Assembly (NCBI GenBank): GCA_964187655.1 | Contig: CAXLMP010000109.1 | Span: 34,359-98,358, forward strand | Origin: Lentimonas sp002292345 | GTDB lineage: Bacteria > Verrucomicrobiota > Verrucomicrobiia > Opitutales > Coraliomargaritaceae | Length of the DNA stretch: 64,000 nucleotides | Reading direction: 5' to 3' | Shown: positions 24,670-33,880 of the stretch, one piece after another | Layout: each line of letters begins with the position of its first letter | How positions within the stretch are numbered: position 1 is the stretch's first letter | The notes under the pieces: model-generated | What the model saw: only the letters and a program-made list of their open reading frames with translations | Database searches by the model: none | What the model was told of the DNA's origin: nothing | Translations under genes and position numbers: made by a program

Positions 24670-24713
24670 GCTCTAAGTTTTATTACTTTTAACCGTATAA
24701 CGGAGATTTAGAT

Positions 24714-25076
24714 ATGATTCAGATGAACAGCCGCGTTTTTATCGCGGACAACACAGGTGCCAAGGAAGCGGAAATGATCCGTCGTCTAGGTCAAAACAAG
24801 CGCACTGCTGACGTTGGAGACGTAATCGTCTGCAATATCAAGGTCGCATCCACAGACTCGTCCGTTAAAAAGGGTGAAGTTGTTCGTGCTGTAGTAGTAC
24901 GTACAAAAGCTCCAATTCGCCGCGGCGATGGTAGCTACCTTCGCTTCGATAACAACGCAGTTGTTATTCTTACGCCCGATGGTAACCCCAAAGGCACACG
25001 TATTTTCGGACCGGTTGCTCGTGAGCTCCGTACCAAATACATGAAAATCATTTCTCTAGCACCGGAGGTCCTCTAA
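24714..25076 (+). CDS. rplN: 50S ribosomal protein L14
   Basis: Intersubunit-bridge protein. MIQMNSRVFIADNTGAKEAE starts it, with RAVVVRTKAPIRRGDGSYLRF and IFGPVARELRTKYMKIISLA; 120 residues. ACGGAG about 11 bases upstream is a good ribosome site, unusual in this cluster. It is two bases from rplX. Confidence 0.97.
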   Translation: MIQMNSRVFIADNTGAKEAEMIRRLGQNKRTADVGDVIVCNIKVASTDSSVKKGEVVRAVVVRTKAPIRRGDGSYLRFDNNAVVILTPDGNPKGTRIFGPVARELRTKYMKIISLAPEVL

Positions 25077-25078
25077 TC

Positions 25079-25321
25079 ATGGCTAAAACAATTAAACGCG
25101 AACAAGAAGTTGTCGTCATCTCTGGCTCTCATAAAGGCAAACGCGGTAAAGTGTTGTCAGTTAAGTCTGGCCAGTCCGTCGTAATCGAAGGCGTCAATCT
25201 CATCACTAAATTCCTCCCAAAGTCTCAAGAGAACCCCGAAGGCGGTTCTGTCGAACGCGAAACTCCGATTCACTACTCAAATGTAGTGTTGGCTGAGAAG
25301 TTCGACGCGAAGACTAAGTAA
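25079..25321 (+). CDS. rplX: 50S ribosomal protein L24
   Basis: KOW-domain assembly initiator. VVVISGSHKGKRGKVLSVK is the KOW core and KSQENPEGGSVERETPIHYSNV follows the family; 80 residues is short (about 104 in E. coli) but ends in a normal place. GAGGTCCTC before the start overlaps the end of rplN. Confidence 0.95.
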   Translation: MAKTIKREQEVVVISGSHKGKRGKVLSVKSGQSVVIEGVNLITKFLPKSQENPEGGSVERETPIHYSNVVLAEKFDAKTK

Positions 25322-25401
25322 AAGGAAGCTTGCCAGGTTGAGTTAATTACCCATTTTCACGCACTTTTCCAAATTCACATCGTCAATCCATTTAAAAACC
25401 T

Positions 25402-25422
25402 AGCCGGGATAGAAATCCGGCT
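25402..25422 (+). ncRNA. Candidate leader hairpin before rplE
   Basis: AGCCGG-G-AT pairs with ATCCGGCT around AGAA, eight pairs with one bulged G, ending 8 bases before the rplE ATG. In E. coli the S8 repressor site of the spc operon lies at this junction; whether this stem mimics the 16S S8 site was not established. Confidence 0.4.
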
Positions 25423-25430
25423 TAACTCCG

Positions 25431-26021
25431 ATGCAAATACCAGCACTTAAAACACAATACGCCGAAAAAGTCGTTCCTGAGCTTACTAAAAAGTTCGGTT
25501 ATGCTAATAAGCACCAGGTTCCTTCGATTAAAAAGATCGTTATCAATTCAGGCTTTAGCGCGACTGATGACAAGAACCACATCCTTTACGTAAATCAGGA
25601 GATCGGTAAGATTGCTGCTCAACGTCCTGTAACGACCAAAGCAAAGCTGAGTATCTCGAACTTCAAGCTTCGTGAAGGTCAGCCGATTGGCGTTAAAGTA
25701 ACTCTCCGTGGCCGGGCCATGTATGAGTTCCTCAACCGACTCATCCAAATTTCACTTCCAGCGATTCGTGACTTCCGTGGCGTTCCTGCGAAGCTCGACG
25801 GCCAAGGCAATTATACTCTAGGTGTTTCCGACCACTCGATCTTCCCTGAAATTAGTTCTGACGGAACTACAGCGACTATAGGTATGGATATTTGCATCAA
25901 CACGAGCGCGAAAAATGACGAAGAAGGTCGCGAGCTACTCGCTCTCTTTGGCATGCCGTTTCGTAAAACAAGCACTGAAGTTGCCGAAGAAGAAGCAGCT
26001 GCCGCATCCGCTCAAGCATAA
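25431..26021 (+). CDS. rplE: 50S ribosomal protein L5
   Basis: 5S rRNA-binding protein of the central protuberance. VPSIKKIVINSGF, QRPVTTKAKLSISNFKLREG, VTLRGRAMYEFLNRLI and the ending EEGRELLALFGMPFRK are diagnostic. At 196 residues it carries a ~15-residue Glu/Ala-rich tail beyond the usual end. A 109-base gap with a hairpin precedes it. Confidence 0.97.
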   Translation: MQIPALKTQYAEKVVPELTKKFGYANKHQVPSIKKIVINSGFSATDDKNHILYVNQEIGKIAAQRPVTTKAKLSISNFKLREGQPIGVKVTLRGRAMYEFLNRLIQISLPAIRDFRGVPAKLDGQGNYTLGVSDHSIFPEISSDGTTATIGMDICINTSAKNDEEGRELLALFGMPFRKTSTEVAEEEAAAASAQA

Positions 26022-26036
26022 CAGTAAGAATCTCTC

Positions 26037-26342
26037 ATGGCTAAAAAATCAGCAATCCAACGTAACCTCAAGCGCGTCCGTCTCATCGAGAAGTTCGCAG
26101 CTAAGCGTGCAAGTCTTAAAGCGGTTCTTGCGAACCCTGAAACTCCAGATGAGGAGTTCTACAAGGCACAAGCAAAACTTACTAAGCTTCCTAAGAACAG
26201 CTCTCCGATTCGCGCTCGTAACCGTTGCTCTGTCACCGGTCGTCCTCGTGCTTACATCGGTAAGTTTGGTCTCTCTCGTCTCACATTCCGCGAACTTGCG
26301 ACACAAGGCAAAATTCCTGGTGTGACAAAATCATCTTGGTAA
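26037..26342 (+). CDS. rpsN: 30S ribosomal protein S14 (zinc-free long form)
   Basis: 30S head protein. The 101-residue form without a CXXC-CXXC zinc ribbon, as in E. coli: PKNSSPIRARNRCSVTGRPR has only one cysteine, and the end is GKIPGVTKSSW. It follows rplE by 15 bases. Confidence 0.96.
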   Translation: MAKKSAIQRNLKRVRLIEKFAAKRASLKAVLANPETPDEEFYKAQAKLTKLPKNSSPIRARNRCSVTGRPRAYIGKFGLSRLTFRELATQGKIPGVTKSSW

Positions 26343-26384
26343 TTCACCAAGGCCCAATACACCCACTGAAAACCCATTAGTTAG

Positions 26385-26786
<402 letters not shown>

Positions 26787-26802
26787 TCCTGAGACTACTA
26801 TA

Positions 26803-27339
26803 ATGAGCAGAATTGGTAAACTTCCTATCCCCGTCCTTGATAAGGCATCCGTGACTATTGACGGTCACACGATCCGCGTCGAAGGCCCTAAGGGAAAACT
26901 CGAAAAGACTTTCGATCGTTCTACGAACATTGAGTTGTCTGACGGCGTAATCAAAGTGACTCCTGCAGATAGCAGTCGTCATGCTAAAGCAATGTTCGGC
27001 ACTGTCCGCTCGATCATCAATAACATGGTGATTGGCGTTGTTGAAGGCTTCAAGAAAGAGATCGTACTTAAGGGGGTCGGCTTCCGAGCTGTACTTACCG
27101 GCAACGTTCTTGACCTTGCGCTTGGTTACTCCCACCCGTGCCTCCTGACGATCCCAGAAGGTATCACCGTTAAGATCGCTGAGAATACAAAACTAACAAT
27201 TGAAGGTGCTGATAAGCACATGGTTGGCGAAATCACAGCGACTATCTTTAATTACTACCCTGCCGAGCCTTATAAGGGCAAGGGAGTCCACATCGTCGGC
27301 AAATACGTCCGTCGTAAGGAGGGTAAGAAATCCGCTTAA
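26803..27339 (+). CDS. rplF: 50S ribosomal protein L6
   Basis: Two-domain protein near the sarcin-ricin loop. I start at ATG 26803, giving MSRIGKLPIPVLDKASVTID and 178 residues, the family length; the longer open frame reads back into rpsH. NNMVIGVVEGFKKEI and PEPYKGKGVHI-type C-terminal motif (AEPYKGKGVHIVGKYVRRKEGKK) are present in shortened form here. Confidence 0.97.
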   Translation: MSRIGKLPIPVLDKASVTIDGHTIRVEGPKGKLEKTFDRSTNIELSDGVIKVTPADSSRHAKAMFGTVRSIINNMVIGVVEGFKKEIVLKGVGFRAVLTGNVLDLALGYSHPCLLTIPEGITVKIAENTKLTIEGADKHMVGEITATIFNYYPAEPYKGKGVHIVGKYVRRKEGKKSA

Positions 27340-27355
27340 TTGAGGCACACATAAC

Positions 27356-27709
27356 ATGAAACTCGATAAGAAAAAATCTCTTTTACAGAAGCGCAAATGG
27401 CGCATTCGCAAGAAGATCAACGGCACTGCCGAACGTCCGCGTCTTGCTGTCACATTCTCTAACAAGCACATTTATGCGCAATGTATCGATGACGTAAAGG
27501 GCCACACGATGGTCTATGTTACATCGCTTTCTAAAGATTCAACTCTTAAGGCAAACGCTGAGGGTGCACTTGCACTTGGTAAGACAGTTGCCGAGAAGGC
27601 AAAGGCAGCAGGCATCGAGTCTGTCGTTTTTGACCGCTCCGGCCGTCGCTACCACGGTTGCGTTAAATCATTTGCTGAAGCTGCCCGCGAAGGTGGTCTA
27701 CAATTCTAA
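27356..27709 (+). CDS. rplR: 50S ribosomal protein L18
   Basis: 5S rRNA-binding protein. RKKINGTAERPRLAVTFSNK, HIYAQCIDD and VVFDRSGRRYHGCVKSFAEA are diagnostic; 117 residues. Confidence 0.97.
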   Translation: MKLDKKKSLLQKRKWRIRKKINGTAERPRLAVTFSNKHIYAQCIDDVKGHTMVYVTSLSKDSTLKANAEGALALGKTVAEKAKAAGIESVVFDRSGRRYHGCVKSFAEAAREGGLQF

Positions 27710-27718
27710 GGTTACCAT

Positions 27719-28246
27719 ATGAGCAGACAAAATAGATCATTCTCTCACAATAAAGAGCCAGAAGAAGCACCAGAATACGTTGAAAAGGTGGTTCACATCA
27801 ACCGTTGTGCAAAAGTTGTAAAGGGCGGTCGCCGTTTCAGCTTCTCTGCACTCGTTGTCACAGGTAATCAGAAAGGTGAAGTCGGCGTCGGCTACGGCAA
27901 AGCAAAGGAAGTTCCTGAAGCGATCCGTAAGGGCACAGAACAAGCCAAAAAGAACCTCGTTACTATCAAGCTCCGCGGCGACACAATCCCACACCATGTG
28001 TTGGGTGAAGCTGACGGCGGTAAAGTTCTTCTTCGCCCGGCATCGGACGGAACAGGCGTAATCGCTGGTGGCGGTTGCCGCGCGGTTCTTGAGTCTGTCG
28101 GCATCAAGAACATTCTTTCTAAATCTCTCGGCTCGAACAATCACCTTGCAATGGTCAAGGCGACAATGGCAGCGCTTCAGCAGCTCCGTTCGAACGAGGA
28201 AATCAAAAACGTCCGTTTTGGCGATAAAGCCGCAGTGGAAGCGTAA
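27719..28246 (+). CDS. rpsE: 30S ribosomal protein S5
   Basis: Helps mRNA unwinding at the entry tunnel and decoding fidelity. VVHINRCAKVVKGGRRFSFS, VVTGNQKGEVGVGYGKAKEV and AGGGCRAVLESVGIKNILSK are diagnostic; 175 residues. The next gene is rplO after 11 bases; rpmD (L30), which normally lies between them, is absent. Confidence 0.97.
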   Translation: MSRQNRSFSHNKEPEEAPEYVEKVVHINRCAKVVKGGRRFSFSALVVTGNQKGEVGVGYGKAKEVPEAIRKGTEQAKKNLVTIKLRGDTIPHHVLGEADGGKVLLRPASDGTGVIAGGGCRAVLESVGIKNILSKSLGSNNHLAMVKATMAALQQLRSNEEIKNVRFGDKAAVEA

Positions 28247-28257
28247 GAATTACTACA

Positions 28258-28731
28258 ATGAACCTCGAAAATATTCCAACAATCAAAGGGGCCACTCATC
28301 CTACTAAGCGTCTTGGACGTGGTGAAGGTAGTGGACACGGTAAAACAGCTGGACGCGGCCATAATGGCCAAAAATCTCGTTCTGGTGGTGGTATCCGTAT
28401 CGGTTTCGAAGGTGGTCAAATGCCACTCTATCGTAAACTGCCATGTCGTGGCTTCAATAACTTCAATTTCAAGGTTAGCTACCAGCTAGTTAACCTTGGC
28501 CAGCTCGCAAAACTCGAAGGTGACGTTGTCTCTCGCGAAGCTCTGATAGCTGCCGGTCTAATCCGTGACAACAAGCAAGGCGTCAAGCTGCTTGGTGACG
28601 GTGAAGTCTCGAGAGCATATACGGTAACAGTCTGTAAAGTATCCGCGGCTGCCAAGAGTGCGATCGAGGCCGCTGGCGGCAAAATCGTAGAGGCTGCAAC
28701 CGCTACTGTTGAAACGAAGGAAGAGGCTTAA
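28258..28731 (+). CDS. rplO: 50S ribosomal protein L15
   Basis: Late-assembly 50S protein. The glycine-rich N-terminus (RLGRGEGSGHGKTAGRGHNG), FEGGQMPLYRKLPCRGF and LGDGEVSRAYTV are typical. At 157 residues it has a short Glu/Thr/Ala tail. It precedes secY by 40 bases. Confidence 0.97.
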   Translation: MNLENIPTIKGATHPTKRLGRGEGSGHGKTAGRGHNGQKSRSGGGIRIGFEGGQMPLYRKLPCRGFNNFNFKVSYQLVNLGQLAKLEGDVVSREALIAAGLIRDNKQGVKLLGDGEVSRAYTVTVCKVSAAAKSAIEAAGGKIVEAATATVETKEEA

Positions 28732-28771
28732 TAGCCGTCTCCCTAAATCGCTTCGTTTAGTGTAATCACCC

Positions 28772-30280
28772 ATGCTTTCTGCTTTCACAAATTCTCTGAA
28801 GATCCCAGAGCTGCGCCAGAAGATTTTCTTCACGCTGGCCTTGCTCTTTATTGCACGTGTTGGCGCGAATATCCCGCTACCTGGGATGAACGTTGGCCCA
28901 ATCCGCGAGTTCATGGCGGATCAGGCGTCAGCTAGTGGCGGTCTTGTCGGTCTCTACAACATGTTTACTGGTGGAGCGCTCCTAAATGGTGCGGTCTTTG
29001 CCCTCGGGATCATGCCTTACATTAGTGCTTCGATCATTATGCAATTGGTTGGCGCAGTTTTCCCTGTCATTGCTCGTTTGCAGCAAGAAGGGGATGTAGG
29101 ACGTCAGAAGATTAATCAATACACACGCTACTTGACTCTCGGGATCTGTGTGGTTCAAGGGCTGCTCCTCTTGGTTGCGCTTAGCACCAACCCAGGCAGC
29201 ATTATTGGGCAAGGGTTTAGCCCCGCCGAATATGGTGATGTTGTCATCGCAGGTAAGGTTCAGTTTCTGATTACTGGCACGATCTTCTTAACTGCTGGTT
29301 CCATGATCATGGTTTGGCTCGGTGAGCAGATTACTGAAAAAGGTATCGGTAACGGTATCTCTCTATTGATTACAATCAGTATTATTTCTGGTCTTCCCGC
29401 TGCGGTCGCATCTGCTTATCAGATGTTCGTTGCGCCGGTTGGTTCTGAAAGTGCCGCACTTGGCGTGCCGGAAGGCGTGTTGATGCTGTTTCTACTGTTT
29501 GCTGTGACTGCTGGCCTCGTGGCGATTACTCAAGCGCAGCGCAAGATACCAGTCCAGTATGCAAAGCGCGTCGTTGGCCGTAAGGTTTACGGTGGGCAGA
29601 GCTCGTTTTTGCCACTGAAGGTCAACTATGCAGGTGTCATGCCCGTCATTTTTGCCTCTGCGATTCTGATGTTTCCGACACAGATCCTCAGTTACTTGGG
29701 CACTGCCACTGGGATGCGCTTCTTCAACGACGTCGCTGATTCGCTCGGTCGTGGTGAGGTCGCTTACTACTTAGTGTTCGGCTTCTTGATTTTCGTATTT
29801 AGTTATTTCTGGGTATCGATGATGTTCAAACCAGTACAGATCGCTGACGATTTGAAGAAGAATGGCGGTTACATTCCGGGCGTTCGCCCAGGTGAGCCAA
29901 CTGCAAAGTTCTTAGATCATATCATGACTCGCCTGACGCTATTTGGGGCATTGTCTCTGACAGTGATCGCTCTGTTCCCTGATATTCTTCTCTTCACATA
30001 CAATGTACCGTTTTCAGTTGCCGTGTTCTTTGGTGGCACTGGAATGCTGATTACAGTTGGTGTTTTGCTTGATACTATGCGCCAAATCGAAACTTATTTG
30101 TTGCAGCGCCATTACGATGGGTTCCTCAAAAAAGGCAAGATTCGCGGTCGTTCCGCTGCACGTAATAAGCAGCTCGTTGACTCCGCTGGGTTACAAGATT
30201 TCTGGACCGCTTGGCGTCCGCTCTTATTTATCGCGGTGGCACTGTTTGCCCTCGGGATTGTATCCTTCTTTCTAACCTAA
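28772..30280 (+). CDS. secY: Preprotein translocase subunit SecY
   Basis: Ten-span protein-conducting channel of the inner membrane. The N-terminus LKIPELRQKIFFTLALLFIA, PLPGMN, ALGIMPYISASIIMQL, GEQITEKGIGNGISLLI and the cytoplasmic-loop QRKIPVQYAKRV are all diagnostic. The 502 residues exceed E. coli's 443, mainly from longer periplasmic loops after GSIIGQG and APVGSES. It closes the long rplC-secY run. Confidence 0.97.
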   Translation: MLSAFTNSLKIPELRQKIFFTLALLFIARVGANIPLPGMNVGPIREFMADQASASGGLVGLYNMFTGGALLNGAVFALGIMPYISASIIMQLVGAVFPVIARLQQEGDVGRQKINQYTRYLTLGICVVQGLLLLVALSTNPGSIIGQGFSPAEYGDVVIAGKVQFLITGTIFLTAGSMIMVWLGEQITEKGIGNGISLLITISIISGLPAAVASAYQMFVAPVGSESAALGVPEGVLMLFLLFAVTAGLVAITQAQRKIPVQYAKRVVGRKVYGGQSSFLPLKVNYAGVMPVIFASAILMFPTQILSYLGTATGMRFFNDVADSLGRGEVAYYLVFGFLIFVFSYFWVSMMFKPVQIADDLKKNGGYIPGVRPGEPTAKFLDHIMTRLTLFGALSLTVIALFPDILLFTYNVPFSVAVFFGGTGMLITVGVLLDTMRQIETYLLQRHYDGFLKKGKIRGRSAARNKQLVDSAGLQDFWTAWRPLLFIAVALFALGIVSFFLT

Positions 30281-30372
30281 TTTCGTTCGACTAACCTCCG
30301 AAGATGCAATCGATTCAGTTGCCTCTCCGTTCCATTTCCTTGTTCTTTGAATAATCTCCGTACTGCAAACCG

Positions 30373-31140
30373 ATGAAAACTATTCGTTCCGACGAAGAAA
30401 TCCAATCGATTCGCGAAGCCTGCCAAATCGCAGCAACTGTCTTAAAGCAGTTGGTCGATGCAGTAGGCGAGGGGATAACTACCTACGATCTCGATCAACT
30501 TGGCCGCAAGGCTATCGAGGCATTGGGGGCTGAAAGCGCTTGTTACAATTATCGTAACGGCGAACACGTCTTCCCTGCTTATACCTGCATTTCTGTAAAT
30601 GAAGAAATCGTGCACGGTATTGGTAGCATGCGCCGCGCTATTCAAGGCGGGGACGTTGTTTCCATCGATGTAGTCGTTCGTTACCGCGGATTTATCGGCG
30701 ATAATGCACGCACGGTATTGATTCCACCAATTGTGGATGAAAACCAAGCACTCATTAACGCCACACGCGAAGCACTAGACTATGCAATTACTTTTGCGCG
30801 GGCTGGCAATCGGGTGGGTGATATTTCCAATGCTGTGCAGCGTTTTATTAAGCGTCACAACTACGGTATCGTTCGAGAGTTTGTAGGACATGGAGTCGGC
30901 GCTACGATGCACGAAGCACCGCAGATTCCGAACTATGGTCGTCGCGGAAGCGGTGCGTTACTTAAGCCTGGTATGGCGCTCGCTATCGAGCCGATGATCA
31001 ATCTTGGTGCTGCTGCTATCGAGATGCTTGATGATGGTTGGACCGCCGTAACACGCGATCGCAAGCCGTCAGCCCACTTCGAACACACAGTCCTCGTCAC
31101 TGGCGCGGATCCGGAAATCTTAACAATTCCGAAGAATTAA
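30373..31140 (+). CDS. map: Type I methionine aminopeptidase
   Basis: Removes the N-terminal Met from new proteins. The five metal ligands are visible: Asp in SIDVVVRYRGFIGDNA (two), His in VGHGVGATMHEAP, and Glu in LAIEPM and HFEHTVLV. The length of 255 residues is typical. It lies between secY and rpsM, where adk and infA would also be expected but are not found. Confidence 0.97.
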   Translation: MKTIRSDEEIQSIREACQIAATVLKQLVDAVGEGITTYDLDQLGRKAIEALGAESACYNYRNGEHVFPAYTCISVNEEIVHGIGSMRRAIQGGDVVSIDVVVRYRGFIGDNARTVLIPPIVDENQALINATREALDYAITFARAGNRVGDISNAVQRFIKRHNYGIVREFVGHGVGATMHEAPQIPNYGRRGSGALLKPGMALAIEPMINLGAAAIEMLDDGWTAVTRDRKPSAHFEHTVLVTGADPEILTIPKN

Positions 31141-31179
31141 CTTTTCAAACTAAACTTAACTGCTATTTATCACCGTTTT

Positions 31180-31195
31180 CCCGCAATCAAGCGGG
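31180..31195 (+). ncRNA. Small hairpin before rpsM
   Basis: CCCGC (31180-31184) pairs with GCGGG (31191-31195) around AATCAA, followed by TTATTT. It lies 19 bases before the rpsM start, the position of the S4-binding leader of the alpha operon in E. coli, but is too small to call a pseudoknot leader. Confidence 0.3.
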
Positions 31196-31214
31196 TTATT
31201 TAACATCTTTTATC

Positions 31215-31577
31215 ATGCCACGTATACTTGGAGTCGATATCCCCGCAAACAAGAAGCTAGAGTACTCGCTTCGTTACATCTATGGCATTGGGCCAACACG
31301 CGCTAAGGCAATCGTCGAAGCGTCTGGCTTCGATGCTGATCGCCGTGCTGGTGATCTAAGCGAAGAAGAGCTCAACCAGCTCGCATCTTTAGTTGCGGAA
31401 AAACAATATATCGTTGAAGGTGACCTCCGTCGTGAGCGCACTGCCAACTTGAAGCGACTTTCGGCCATCCGTAGCTATCGTGGCGTCCGCCACATGCGCG
31501 GACTTCCGGTTCGTGGCCAACGTACAAAAACAAATGCCCGAACACGCAAGGGTGCGGTCAAGCCAGTCCGTAAGTAA
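31215..31577 (+). CDS. rpsM: 30S ribosomal protein S13
   Basis: 30S head protein bridging to the 50S subunit. I start at ATG 31215 (120 residues), because the longer frame runs into map. PRILGVDIPANKKLEYSLRY, YGIGPTRAKAIV and GLPVRGQRTKTNARTRKG are diagnostic. The gap from map has no room for rpmJ. Confidence 0.97.
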   Translation: MPRILGVDIPANKKLEYSLRYIYGIGPTRAKAIVEASGFDADRRAGDLSEEELNQLASLVAEKQYIVEGDLRRERTANLKRLSAIRSYRGVRHMRGLPVRGQRTKTNARTRKGAVKPVRK

Positions 31578-31594
31578 CCTAAACCATCTTTCCT

Positions 31595-32104
31595 ATGAGC
31601 GAAGAAGAAACAGAATCTGTAGAAGAAGAAAAAGTAGTTGTTGACGCAGCTGTCGAGGCTGAGGCCGAAGCACCTGTGAAAAAACAAGAAACTGCTGAAG
31701 ATCTTCTCAAGAGTGATCTCGATGGTGTTAAAATCCGTCGTGCCAAGGGCAGCAAAAACATTACCGTGGGTATTGTTAATGTCTTAGCTACTTTCAATAA
31801 CACTAAAGTTACTTTCAGTGATCCTCGCGGTAATGTCATTTCTTGGTCTAGTGCCGGCAAATGCAACTTCCGTGGCTCTCGCAAATCAACTGCATACGCG
31901 GCACAAGTTGTCACGCAAGATGCAGGCCGTGTCGCAATGTCGCACGGCATGAAGGAGGTCGTCGTTAAGCTTAACGGCCCAGGTATGGGACGTGACTCAG
32001 CGGTTCGTGCACTTCAATCTTTAGGCATGGTAGTTACCGAAATTATTGATGTGACTCCGGTCCCTCATAACGGGTGCCGTGCTCCAAAACGTCGTCGTGT
32101 CTAA
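31595..32104 (+). CDS. rpsK: 30S ribosomal protein S11 with acidic N-terminal extension
   Basis: Platform protein near the mRNA exit. The core from about residue 48 is normal (NVLATFNNTKVTFSDPRGN, FRGSRKSTAYAAQVV, DVTPVPHNGCRAPKRRRV). The first ~47 residues are unusual: MSEEETESVEEEK... then a Val/Glu/Ala-rich run and KKQETAEDLLKSDLDG, making the protein 169 residues against about 129. The only ATG near the expected core start is this one, so the extension appears genuine. Confidence 0.95.
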   Translation: MSEEETESVEEEKVVVDAAVEAEAEAPVKKQETAEDLLKSDLDGVKIRRAKGSKNITVGIVNVLATFNNTKVTFSDPRGNVISWSSAGKCNFRGSRKSTAYAAQVVTQDAGRVAMSHGMKEVVVKLNGPGMGRDSAVRALQSLGMVVTEIIDVTPVPHNGCRAPKRRRV

Positions 32105-32166
32105 GGTGTTACTGCCACCTAGATATATATAATTAGTCTGCAGATAACCTATTAAGGAATAAAACT

Positions 32167-32775
32167 ATGTCCCGTTACACTGGACCAACAACCCGCATTA
32201 ATCGCCGCTTCGGTCAGGCCATCTTCGCGCCTACTAAAGCATTCGAGCGTAAGCCTCACCCTCCTGGTCAACATGGACCACGTCTTCGCCGTAAATTCAG
32301 CGAATACGCTGTCGGCCTGAACGAAAAGCAGAAGCTTCGTTTCATGTATGGCATCACGGAAAAACAATTCCGTTTAACTTTCGAAAAAGCTAAAAGCGTT
32401 CGCGGTGTTACCGGTGAAGTGTTTCTTCAGATGTTGGAATCACGTCTCGATAGCGTCATTTACCGCTTAGGGTTCGCTAAATCACGTGCTGGCGCTCGTC
32501 AGCTTGTAGGGCACGGTCACATTTGCGTGAACGGCCAAAAGACAGACATCGCCAGCTTTATCGTGAAGGAAGGCGATGAAATTGAAGTGCGTGAGCGCAC
32601 CTCATCTCGTCAGCTTGCGACACGTAGCATGGAAGAAAGCCAAGGTCGCACTGTTCCTGAGTGGCTTACACTCAACGCAGACGCACTCAAGGCTACGATC
32701 AACCGCCTTCCGTCCACAGAAGAAACTGAAAACAGCATAAATGTTCAGCTCATCGTTGAATTTTATAGCCGATAG
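32167..32775 (+). CDS. rpsD: 30S ribosomal protein S4 (zinc-free form)
   Basis: Primary 16S-binding protein with an S4 RNA-binding domain (LESRLDSVIYRLGFAKSRAG...VNGQ). The N-terminal region lacks the Cys4 zinc motif found in many S4 proteins and runs PTKAFERKPHPPGQHGPRLR. The length of 202 residues is normal. In E. coli S4 represses this operon. Confidence 0.97.
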   Translation: MSRYTGPTTRINRRFGQAIFAPTKAFERKPHPPGQHGPRLRRKFSEYAVGLNEKQKLRFMYGITEKQFRLTFEKAKSVRGVTGEVFLQMLESRLDSVIYRLGFAKSRAGARQLVGHGHICVNGQKTDIASFIVKEGDEIEVRERTSSRQLATRSMEESQGRTVPEWLTLNADALKATINRLPSTEETENSINVQLIVEFYSR

Positions 32776-32847
32776 TCAGCTCTCCTCCCATGACCCTTTT
32801 TGTCAGACACTAGCAATTCATAGTAATCATTTAACACAAAGCATATT

Positions 32848-33849
32848 ATGCCAAAGCGCTTAGGAAAATTCGAACTTCCAAACCGGCTTGTAAAAGTCGA
32901 AGACACTGCTTCCGATACTTTTGCCACTTTTCAGGCTGAGCCGTTTGAAACTGGCTACGGGCACACGATTGGTAATTCTCTACGTCGTGTCCTTCTCAGC
33001 TCCATCGAAGGTGCAGCCATCTCATCGATTAAGATCGATGGCGTGCAACATGAGTTCCAGAGCATTGAAGGTATCGTCGAAGACGTTACTGACATTGTTC
33101 TGAACCTGAAGCAGGTTCTCCTTGTATCAGAAGGTCGTGAGACCGCGAATCTGATCATCGACGTCAACCGTGAAGGCCCCGTTACTGCGGCCGACATTCA
33201 ACTAGACGCCAACATCCAAGTCGTTAATCCAGAGCAGGTCATCTGTACACTCGACAAAGAGCAGCGTTTCCTCGCTGAACTTGAAGTCCGTGTCGGACGT
33301 GGGTACTGCGCAGGTGATGACAATAAGAAGGATGATCAGCCGATCGGCGTAATCGCTATCGATTCACTTTTCAGCCCTGTTAAGCTCGTAAAATACTCGG
33401 TCGAGAACACTCGTGTTGGACAAGAGATGGACTACGACAAACTCATTCTTGAGATCACAACAGACGGACGAATCACTCCGGATGATGCCCTCAAGCAAAG
33501 TGCTGCAATCGTCAAGCACCACATGGACGTCTTCGATGAAGTATCCAAGGAGGACATTGAGTTCGAAAGCGAAAGCAAGGAGATCAGCGAAGAACAGAAT
33601 CGCCTTCGTAAGCTGCTCAATATGAGCGTCAACGAAATCGAACTTTCTGTTCGTGCGGCCAACTGTTTGAACAACGCAAATATCACCACCGTTGGTGAGC
33701 TTGCAATGAAGTCTGAGCAAGAAATGCTTAAATATCGTAACTTCGGTAAGAAGTCCCTCAACGAGATCAAAGACAAGCTCGAGCAGCTTGGCCTCTCTCT
33801 GGGAATGAAAATCGACGAGCGTCTCCTTGAAAAAGGTACTGAGCTTTAA
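32848..33849 (+). CDS. rpoA: DNA-directed RNA polymerase subunit alpha
   Basis: Assembly platform of RNA polymerase. The N-terminal dimerisation domain contains FEPFE-like EPFETGYGHTIGNSLRRVLL and the C-terminal domain (about residues 245-320) LSVRAANCLNNANITTVGEL, which binds UP elements and activators. The length of 333 residues is typical. Order rpsM-rpsK-rpsD-rpoA-rplQ is the classical alpha operon. Confidence 0.98.
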   Translation: MPKRLGKFELPNRLVKVEDTASDTFATFQAEPFETGYGHTIGNSLRRVLLSSIEGAAISSIKIDGVQHEFQSIEGIVEDVTDIVLNLKQVLLVSEGRETANLIIDVNREGPVTAADIQLDANIQVVNPEQVICTLDKEQRFLAELEVRVGRGYCAGDDNKKDDQPIGVIAIDSLFSPVKLVKYSVENTRVGQEMDYDKLILEITTDGRITPDDALKQSAAIVKHHMDVFDEVSKEDIEFESESKEISEEQNRLRKLLNMSVNEIELSVRAANCLNNANITTVGELAMKSEQEMLKYRNFGKKSLNEIKDKLEQLGLSLGMKIDERLLEKGTEL

Positions 33850-33880
33850 TCCGCCTTTTCAGGCACAAGTAATTTAGATC

